Assembly: GCA_041635475.1 (NCBI GenBank)
Contig: JBFKVA010000002.1
Location: forward strand, 1-64,000
Direction of reading: 5' to 3'
From: GCA-020352575 sp041635475
GTDB taxonomy: Bacteria; Actinomycetota; Acidimicrobiia; Spongiisociales; JAENVV01
Length of the DNA stretch: 64,000 nucleotides
The position numbers were made by a program, and so were the translations under genes. How positions within the stretch are numbered: position 1 is the stretch's first letter; each line of letters starts with the position of its first letter. The notes beneath the pieces were generated by a model. That model did no database searches, was not told the origin of the DNA, and saw only the letters and a program-made list of their open reading frames with translations. This document shows positions 57,477 through 64,000 of the stretch, one piece after another.

Positions 57477-57482
57477 ACGCTA
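57477..57482 (-). promoter_or_regulatory. -10 element of the GNAT gene
   Basis: TAGCGT on the minus strand, 6 nt before the second ATG; leaderless type. Confidence 0.5.
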
Positions 57483-57537
57483 GGCCGGTCCCGCCCCTCC
57501 CCCGGTTCTTGTCACACCCCCATGGCACAGTGGGTCC

Positions 57538-57645
57538 ATGACAACGATCGAACGCATCCTCGCCGATGGCGGCCTCCAGGTCACCGTGCTCCACGACGGG
57601 CCCAACGGTTGTCCGTGCTGCCCGCCGGAAGTCCTCGCCGCTTGA
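57538..57645 (+). CDS. 35-residue cysteine-containing peptide (possible gene)
   Basis: A short open frame of 35 residues, MTTIERILADGGLQVTVLHD, followed by GPNGCPCCPPEVLAA. The CPCC cluster could bind metal or an Fe-S site. It fills most of the space between the GNAT start and adnA. Evidence is only an intact frame and a CACAGT element 6 nt before the ATG, so it could be chance. Confidence 0.35.
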   Translation: MTTIERILADGGLQVTVLHDGPNGCPCCPPEVLAA

Positions 57646-57665
57646 GCGGTACCCTCCGTCCCGCC

Positions 57666-60635
57666 ATGCCAGGACCCCCGATGCACGTCGAGCCGGAGGA
57701 CTGGAACGCGGCGCTCGCCGACGTGGAGGGCCCCCAGCTCGTCGTGGGTGGACCGGGGACGGGCAAGACCGAGTTCCTCGCCCGCCGGGCGCGCCACCTC
57801 ATCGAGGCCCGGGAGGTATCGGGCGGACGGGTCCTCATGCTCACGTTCTCCCGGCGGGCGGCCGCCGACCTCAGGACCAGGGTGGCCGGCTCCCTGGCCC
57901 CCGACACGACACCACCTCGCGCCTCGACGTTCCACTCCCTGGCGTTTCGCATTCTCGAGACCCATGCCATGCGGGTCCTCGGGTGGTCGAGGATCCCGGC
58001 GCTCCTCACCGGGCCCGAGCACGTCGGGGTCGTACGACGTCTCCTGGCAGATGAGCACCCCGATGACTGGCCCGTCGGGTTCCGCGACATGCTCACCACC
58101 CGGACCTTCGCCAAGGAGGTGACCGACTTCCTGCTCCGGGCCGCGGAGCGTCGCCTCGGACCAGACGACATCGGACGGCGGGCCACCACCCGCGCCGACT
58201 GGCGAGCGCTTCCCGCGTTCATGGACCGGGTCGCCACGGCGCTCGACGCCAAGGGACGGATGGACTACGCCACGGTGCTCTCCTCTGCGATCTCGGTACT
58301 CGACGACCCCACCACCCAGGCTGCCCTCGCCGAGGAGTTCCGGTACGTCCTCGTCGACGAGTACCAGGACACCACCGATGCCCAGGCCGCCCTGCTCCAT
58401 CGCCTCGTCGCCGGCCACGGCAACCTCACCGTCACCGCCGACGTCGCTCAATCCATCTACTCGTTCCGCGGCGCCGACCTCCACAACGTGGAACGGTTCG
58501 CGACGACGTTTGCGGATCTCGGCCCGGTCACGACCCGCACCCTCACGACGTCGTTCCGCGTGCCGTCCGCCATCCTCGGCGCGGCTCGCACCCTCGCCGT
58601 CTCCGACCTCCCCGGCGCGGCGGACGACGTCCGCCCGTCAGGGCCGGGCGGACGGGTGGACACGTACGTCTTCGACCAGCATTCGCATGAGGCCGAGTGG
58701 ATCGCGGGCGAACTCGAACGACTCCACCTCGAGGAACGGATCCCGTACCGCCGCATGGCGGTGCTAGTGCGGACGAAGCGGCGCCTCCTCCCCGAGCTCT
58801 CCCGGGCGCTCGAGCGGCGTGGGATCCCTCATGAGCGGCCCGACGCCAGGCTCATCGACCACCCTGCGATCCGGGTGGTCGTCGACCTGGTCGAGCTGGC
58901 CGTGGGAACCGGCACCGCCGAGGACGACGAGCGCAGCCTTCGCCGGTTCCTCCTGGGTCCGCTGGCCGGCGTGCCGCTCGGCGTCGAACGCGGCATCGTC
59001 CGGGCACTTCACCGGGGTGAGGTGGGCCGCGACGACCTCATTCGGCGCCATGTGCCCGACGGTGGCCCCATCGCCGACCTCCTCGCCGATCCCCGCTGGG
59101 CGACCACCGGGTCTGCCGAGGATGGCTTCTGGCACGCCTGGACCAGTCTTCCCCAATGGATCCGACTGGCGCTCGATCCCGCCCGGGACGACTTCCGGGT
59201 CGCCTGGTCTTCGTTCTCCCAGGTCCTCGGCCGCCTGGCCGAACGCGATCCCGACATCTCGCTGCGCGAGTTCCTCCACCTGGCCGGCCGTGACGAGTTC
59301 GAGGCCAGCCCTCTCCTTCGCTACTCGTCGGACGCCGACCGCCTGACACTCACGACCCTCCACGCGGCGAAGGGGCTGGAGTTCGAGGTGGTCATCATCG
59401 CGGACGCCGTTGACGGGGTCCTCCCGGACCTGCGTCGGAGCTACTCGCTGCTCAACACGAACCAACTCCACCCCGACCAGCAGGGAACGGCCCAAGCGCT
59501 CCGGTTCCGGGTCGAGGAGGAACGACGACTCGCCTACACGGCCATGACGAGGGCGACGACCCGCGTCGTGTGGACGGCCACCGGGGCCGGGATCGAGGAG
59601 ACCGACGAGCGGCCCAGTCGCTTCATGTACGACATCGAGGGTGCCCCTCACCTCGGCCCACCGGTTCCGCGCGCCGGGCCCCCGGTCACAGGACTCGAAG
59701 CCGAGGCCCTCCTCCGACGGACGGTGTCCGACCCACTGGCCGCCCCGGCCGCCCGGCTGGCGGCCCTCCACGTGCTCGTCGACCGTCCACACCCGGCGCT
59801 GCGTCCGATCGAGTCGTTCGCCGGGGTCCGCCCCCGGGGGCCCGACCACGGACTCGTGCCCGACCAGGCCACGTTCTCGCCGTCGCAGGCAGCCGCCTTC
59901 GACTCATGTCCCCGCCAGTACGCATTCGGTCGCCACCTGGGAATCGGTGACGAACCATCCGTCTACATGCACCAGGGCTCACTCATCCATCGGGTGGCCG
60001 AGATCCTCGATCGTCGAGTCCTGGACGACCCCGACCACGAACCGACCGTGGCCGAAGCCCTGGCGGTCCTGGACGAGGTGTTCGATCCGGCCGAGTTCGG
60101 AGGCGGGCCGTGGGCCGAGGCCTGGCGACGGCGCGCTGCCGACACGATCACCAAGCTCTTGGAACTCGCCCCCCAGGAAGGACGCGTCCTCCTGGTCGAA
60201 CACAGTCTGGCCATGCGGCTGTCCGGCGAGACCTGGCGGGGACGAGCAGACAGGATCGAACGACTGCCCGGCGGGGGGTTGCGCATCGTTGACTACAAGA
60301 CGACCGGACAGGTGGCGAAGGTCGACGAGGCCGCCGGGTCCCTCCAGCTCGGCTTCTACGTCCTGGCGGCGTCCCAGGATCCCACCGTCACCGACCTCGG
60401 AACCATCGACGGCGCGGAACTCTGGTACCCGGCGGCACCCCCGCTCAAGAGGGGCTTTCCCACTCGCCGGCTCGACATGGACCTCGTCCCCCTCATCAGG
60501 GAGCGCCTCGTCGAGATCGCCCGGGCCGTTCGGGCCGAGGAGTTCCCACCCATCGTCAGCTCCCGGTGCCGGTCGTGCCGGGTTCGCCTTCTCTGCGACG
60601 AATGGCCCGAGGGGGAGGACGCCTTCACCCCATGA
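57666..60635 (+). CDS. adnA: AdnA-like ATP-dependent helicase-nuclease subunit
   Basis: A 989-residue UvrD/PcrA-type helicase with a RecB-type nuclease. Walker A is GGPGTGKT (28-35), motif Ia LTFSRRAAADLR, motif II VLVDEYQDTTDAQ (about 230), and motif VI RLAYTAMTRATTR. The C-terminal nuclease has a first cysteine in FDSCPRQYAFG (about 746), the active-site VDYKTTGQ (about 875) and CRSCRVRLLC, as in Fe-S AddB-type nucleases. AdnAB resects double-strand breaks in mycobacteria. Overlaps the next gene by ATGA. Start is ATG 10 nt after TACCCT. Confidence 0.9.
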   Translation: MPGPPMHVEPEDWNAALADVEGPQLVVGGPGTGKTEFLARRARHLIEAREVSGGRVLMLTFSRRAAADLRTRVAGSLAPDTTPPRASTFHSLAFRILETHAMRVLGWSRIPALLTGPEHVGVVRRLLADEHPDDWPVGFRDMLTTRTFAKEVTDFLLRAAERRLGPDDIGRRATTRADWRALPAFMDRVATALDAKGRMDYATVLSSAISVLDDPTTQAALAEEFRYVLVDEYQDTTDAQAALLHRLVAGHGNLTVTADVAQSIYSFRGADLHNVERFATTFADLGPVTTRTLTTSFRVPSAILGAARTLAVSDLPGAADDVRPSGPGGRVDTYVFDQHSHEAEWIAGELERLHLEERIPYRRMAVLVRTKRRLLPELSRALERRGIPHERPDARLIDHPAIRVVVDLVELAVGTGTAEDDERSLRRFLLGPLAGVPLGVERGIVRALHRGEVGRDDLIRRHVPDGGPIADLLADPRWATTGSAEDGFWHAWTSLPQWIRLALDPARDDFRVAWSSFSQVLGRLAERDPDISLREFLHLAGRDEFEASPLLRYSSDADRLTLTTLHAAKGLEFEVVIIADAVDGVLPDLRRSYSLLNTNQLHPDQQGTAQALRFRVEEERRLAYTAMTRATTRVVWTATGAGIEETDERPSRFMYDIEGAPHLGPPVPRAGPPVTGLEAEALLRRTVSDPLAAPAARLAALHVLVDRPHPALRPIESFAGVRPRGPDHGLVPDQATFSPSQAAAFDSCPRQYAFGRHLGIGDEPSVYMHQGSLIHRVAEILDRRVLDDPDHEPTVAEALAVLDEVFDPAEFGGGPWAEAWRRRAADTITKLLELAPQEGRVLLVEHSLAMRLSGETWRGRADRIERLPGGGLRIVDYKTTGQVAKVDEAAGSLQLGFYVLAASQDPTVTDLGTIDGAELWYPAAPPLKRGFPTRRLDMDLVPLIRERLVEIARAVRAEEFPPIVSSRCRSCRVRLLCDEWPEGEDAFTP

Positions 60636-63600
60636 CGTTCGTTCCCACCGCCGAGCAATCGAAGGTCCTGGCGGCCCAGCCGCCACTCCGGATCGCGGCC
60701 GGGGCGGGTACCGGCAAGACAGCCACGATCACGAGGGCAATCGTCGAACGAGTGCGCGACGGGAAGGTCCAGGCGGACCAGGTGCTGGGCATCACGTTCA
60801 CCAACAAGGCGGCCGCGGAACTGGCCGGTCGCGTTCGGGCCGAGTTGGACGGCTCGACACCGATCGGCGTCGAGGCCGACATCCACACCTACCACGGGTT
60901 CGCCCATCGCCTCCTGGCCGAGTTCGGGCCACTCATCGGGGTCGAGCGCGACCTCACCGTCATCAGCCCGACCTACTCCCGCCAGATCCTCATCGACGCC
61001 ATCACGTCCGGTGGTCCGTACGACCATCTACCCCTCCACAATCGGCGCCACCTCGTGCCGGACCTCGCCCGCCTGGCCGGGGCGCTCGGCGACAACCTCC
61101 ACACCGCCGACACGCTCCTGGCCAATCCGATCGAGGACGACGTCGACCGGCTTCGCCACGAGATGGCCGAGGTCCTGGCCCGGTTCGAGCGTGAAAAGGA
61201 GCGGCTCGAGGTCCTCGACTATCCCGACCTGCTGCGCCTGGCCCATCGGCTGCTCACGCACCATCCGGCGGTCGTGTCCGAACTCCGGGATCGGTACCGC
61301 CTCGTCCTGCTCGATGAGTACCAGGACACCTCACCGGCCCAACGGATGCTGCTCCAGGCCGCGTTCGGGGGCGGGTTCCCGGTGATCGCCGTGGGCGACG
61401 CCGACCAGACCATCTACGAATGGAGAGGGGCGACGCTCGAGAACTTCGCCGACTTCCCCACCCACTTCCCGACGGCGGCCGGGACCCCGGCACCCTCCTT
61501 GCCGCTTTCTCTCAACCGGCGGTCGGGACAGTTGATCCTCGAGGTGGCAAACCGGCTCCGGTCCCACATCGACAAGTCGACGCGGCAGGACCTGACCCCG
61601 ATCCCGGGTGCGCCCGTGGCCACCGTCACGGCGTCGTGGTACCGGACTGCCCGCACCGAGGCGGATGGGATCGCCGACCTCCTCACCGGTGCCCACGACG
61701 AGGGCATCCCATGGCGGTCGATGGCCGTGCTCTTCCGCAAGAACGCCGACATCTCCCTCGTTCGCCAGGCCCTGGGGAGAGCCGAGATCCCGGCCGAGGT
61801 GGCCAGCATCGGAGGGCTGCTCGAGATCCCCGAGATCGTCGAGGTCCATGCCTGGCTCCGAGTCCTCGACGACCCCGGCGATTCCGCTGCGTTCGCACGG
61901 CTCATGTTGGGCAGCCGCTACCGACTCGGTATGGCCGACCTTCGACCACTCCGGGAGTGGGCCCGCCGTCCGGACGAGGATGAGTGGGGACCGCCGGTGA
62001 GCCCCCTCGAGGCAATCGACCACGTCGATCTCATCACCGACCTGTCGCCCGGGGCGGCCGCCGCCCTCCTCGACTTCCGCGCCCTCTACCGGCACCTCCT
62101 CGAAGCCGCCCAAGGGGTCAGCCTCGTCGAGCTCGTGCGCCGCGTGCTTGACGCCCTGGGGGCGTGGAGGGAGATCGAAGCCCTCCCGGCGGTCCAGGCC
62201 TTGTCGACCCGACTCAACGTGTACCGGTTCCTCGACCTCGCCGAGTCGTGGAGTCCACTCGAGGGGCGGCCGTCGCTCCCCGCGTTCCTCGACCACCTCG
62301 ACCTCATGGCCGAGGACCAGACGGAGGAACTCGACACCGCCCGCATCTCGACGGAGGACGCGGTGACCCTCCTGACCATCCACCGAGCCAAGGGCCTGGA
62401 ATGGGACGTCGTGTGTGTCCCCAACGTCACCGACCGCACCTTCCCGGCCGGCATTCAGCGCACCGAGGACCCGTTCCTGTTCGCCCAGGAACTCCCCTTC
62501 GACCATCGGCTCGACCGATCATCACTCCCACCGATCACCGCCGCGATGGATCCCTCCGAACGCCGACGCCTCATGCGGGCGAGGCATGAGGCCCAGGAGT
62601 GGCGACTCGCCTACGTCGCGGCTACGCGGGCCAAGCTCGCCCTCCACGTCTCGGGGAGCTTCTGGTACGGCGTTCCCGAGCCCCTCAAGACACCCAAGAA
62701 GCCATCGGCGATCTTCGAAGCCGTTGCCACGGTGCCCGGGGTCGACGCCCGGGTCCTGGCCACCGAACCCGGTGACCGCCCCGTTTCCCTCCGACCCACT
62801 CCCGAACCGGGGGGCCCGGATCCGCTCTTCGGCCCCGAAGGATGGACGTCGGGAGCCCGGGCTGCCATCGCTCGTCCGGGCAGCCTCCGCGACATGGCGG
62901 GCACCCTCGGCGTCGCCAAGGAATACGATCGGGCCGTGAGCGACTTCCACGACATGCTGTTCGCGCTCCCCGAGGCTCCCGACGACGAGGCCCCGGTCAA
63001 GCTCACGTCGGTGTCGGTGACCGGGCTCGTCACGTATCGACGGTGCCCGAAGCAGTTCTACTGGAGCGAGGTGGACCGACTGCCGCGACGGCCGTCCCGG
63101 GCGGCTCGCCGGGGCATCGAGGTCCATCGCCGCATCGAGCTCCACCATTCCGGGGCGGTCCCCATGGAGGATCTCGAGGCCACGGAGTACGACGACCCGG
63201 GCACCGGGGTCCCGGGATCCGCTCCGTTCGAGGCCTTCCTCGCCTCCCCCTACGCCGGTCGGCGCCCGTTCCTCGTCGAGACTCCATTCGAGCTGCGAAT
63301 GGGAGCCGGCAGCATTCGCGGCCGGGTCGACGCGGTGTACGAATCCGATGGCTGGGAGATCGTCGACTTCAAGTCCGGCCGGCCGTCCGCTGACCCGACG
63401 ATCGAGGTCCAGTTGGAGGCATACGCCCTGGCGGCCGACGCCGGCGCCCTCGCCGTGGGCCGACCACACAAGATCTCCGTGACGTTCGTCTTCCTCGGCG
63501 ACGGTTTCGAACAGCGAACCCAGGTGGTCGATGCGGCCTGGCTCGAACGGGCTCGGGCGTCGGTGGAGGGAATCCTGCACTGCATCGACGGCGAGGAATT

Positions 63601-63679
63601 CGAGCCTCGCCCGTCCTCGTATTGCACCACGTGCGATTTCCTGCGATTCTGTGAGGAGGGTTCGGCATGGGAGCAGTAG
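60632..63679 (+). CDS. adnB: AdnB-like ATP-dependent helicase-nuclease subunit
   Basis: A 1015-residue partner of the previous protein. Walker A GAGTGKT (24-30), LGITFTNKAAAELAGRV, motif II VLLDEYQDTSPAQ (about 227), VGDADQTIYEWRGA (III), LTIHRAKGLEWDVVC (V) and RLAYVAATRAKL (VI). The nuclease domain has YRRCPKQFYW, IVDFKSGRPS (about 911) and CTTCDFLRFC. Assignment as AdnB rather than AdnA rests on gene order and N-terminal similarity. Complete, stop is 7 nt before the next gene. Confidence 0.9.
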   Translation: MTFVPTAEQSKVLAAQPPLRIAAGAGTGKTATITRAIVERVRDGKVQADQVLGITFTNKAAAELAGRVRAELDGSTPIGVEADIHTYHGFAHRLLAEFGPLIGVERDLTVISPTYSRQILIDAITSGGPYDHLPLHNRRHLVPDLARLAGALGDNLHTADTLLANPIEDDVDRLRHEMAEVLARFEREKERLEVLDYPDLLRLAHRLLTHHPAVVSELRDRYRLVLLDEYQDTSPAQRMLLQAAFGGGFPVIAVGDADQTIYEWRGATLENFADFPTHFPTAAGTPAPSLPLSLNRRSGQLILEVANRLRSHIDKSTRQDLTPIPGAPVATVTASWYRTARTEADGIADLLTGAHDEGIPWRSMAVLFRKNADISLVRQALGRAEIPAEVASIGGLLEIPEIVEVHAWLRVLDDPGDSAAFARLMLGSRYRLGMADLRPLREWARRPDEDEWGPPVSPLEAIDHVDLITDLSPGAAAALLDFRALYRHLLEAAQGVSLVELVRRVLDALGAWREIEALPAVQALSTRLNVYRFLDLAESWSPLEGRPSLPAFLDHLDLMAEDQTEELDTARISTEDAVTLLTIHRAKGLEWDVVCVPNVTDRTFPAGIQRTEDPFLFAQELPFDHRLDRSSLPPITAAMDPSERRRLMRARHEAQEWRLAYVAATRAKLALHVSGSFWYGVPEPLKTPKKPSAIFEAVATVPGVDARVLATEPGDRPVSLRPTPEPGGPDPLFGPEGWTSGARAAIARPGSLRDMAGTLGVAKEYDRAVSDFHDMLFALPEAPDDEAPVKLTSVSVTGLVTYRRCPKQFYWSEVDRLPRRPSRAARRGIEVHRRIELHHSGAVPMEDLEATEYDDPGTGVPGSAPFEAFLASPYAGRRPFLVETPFELRMGAGSIRGRVDAVYESDGWEIVDFKSGRPSADPTIEVQLEAYALAADAGALAVGRPHKISVTFVFLGDGFEQRTQVVDAAWLERARASVEGILHCIDGEEFEPRPSSYCTTCDFLRFCEEGSAWEQ

Positions 63680-63686
63680 GAGTGGC

Positions 63687-64000
63687 ATGGACATCCTCAT
63701 CCCAGAAGCACTACTCGTCGGCCTGGCGGCAGGCCTGCTCCTGCGGAAAGCCGTCGGCTACCTCACGATTCCCGTCGTCGGCCTCGGCATGGGTGTGTTC
63801 TGGGCGGCACGCCACGCAGGGGACATCAGCAGCGGGACCGCGGACATCTTCGACAACGCCGCTCCCGAACTGATCGCCGACACCGCGCTGAAGTTCGGCC
63901 TCGCCGCGGTGCAGGCGGCCCTCGCCTCCTGGGCCGCGATCGCGTCGCTCAACTACCTCGTCGCCCGGGCCGCCAATCGACGAGCGCTCCGGGCGATCAA
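63687..64000 (+). CDS. Membrane protein, 3' end outside the window
   Basis: The first 104 residues of a gene cut by the window edge: a hydrophobic stretch ALLVGLAAGLLLRKAVGYL, another VVGLGMGVFWAA, then a loop with acidic residues and a third helix. Family not recognised. ATG start 7 nt after adnB, so probably co-transcribed. It could be a channel or transporter component, but nothing here shows that. Confidence 0.6.
   Translation, partial: MDILIPEALLVGLAAGLLLRKAVGYLTIPVVGLGMGVFWAARHAGDISSGTADIFDNAAPELIADTALKFGLAAVQAALASWAAIASLNYLVARAANRRALRAI

Overview
The window is chromosomal DNA from a very G+C-rich actinobacterium. The lineage inference rests on actinobacterial markers: a DUF2469 protein next to YraN, a SepIVA-like DivIVA protein between yceD and coaD, an AdnA/AdnB helicase-nuclease pair, a mycothiol-type maleylpyruvate isomerase-like protein, and many apparently leaderless TANNNT promoters. 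A deep-branching class such as Acidimicrobiia is plausible, but this is inference only. Apart from one stretch of about 860 bases at 55.55-56.41 kb, the sequence is densely coding. I see no tRNA, rRNA, CRISPR array, insertion sequence, phage or plasmid gene.

Layout. 0-9 kb: the conserved ffh-rpsP-khpA-rimM-trmD-rplS-lepB and yifB-dprA block on the minus strand, broken by plus-strand genes (DUF2469-yraN, and an acidic protein between rimM and trmD). 9-19 kb: central metabolism and small enzymes (nitroreductase, dxs, aminotransferase, ppc, upp, alkyltransferase-like protein, methyltransferase, hydrolase). 19-23.7 kb: a tightly overlapping paaABCDE operon for phenylacetyl-CoA epoxidation that continues into an orphan PAS histidine kinase. 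23.8-29.8 kb: nucleoside salvage (deoA, purine nucleoside phosphorylase, cdd) and electron transfer flavoprotein etfBA.

29.7-41.4 kb: the SRP receptor/chromosome/ribosome block ftsY, smc, mutM, rnc, plsX, rpmF, yceD, sepIVA-like, coaD, rsmD, recG on the minus strand. 41.5-51.4 kb: an S51 peptidase-like protein with a CysS-like tail, rpmB, a cold-shock-like protein, ddl, a membrane-anchored Mur ligase, fabI, a queuosine-salvage-type protein, an acyl-CoA ligase and a PH-domain protein. 51.5-54.7 kb: a Sco1/cupredoxin/membrane-protein operon and glutamate dehydrogenase. 54.7-64 kb: a RecB-family nuclease, the long non-coding stretch, ybaK, a GNAT protein and the adnAB pair.

How they work together: many adjacent genes overlap by ATGA or GTGA (dprA/yifB, paaA-D, rsmD/coaD/sepIVA, plsX/rnc, cdd/ftsY, Sco1 and its partners), which indicates translational coupling. 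The strongest candidate for something undescribed is the plus-strand stretch 55.78-56.39 kb. It contains a series of well-formed hairpins, two with GNRA tetraloops, and a 12-bp terminal helix. A TANNNT element and two CGCGAAAACT repeats spaced 20 bp apart lie upstream. It looks like a large structured non-coding RNA that I cannot match to a known class.
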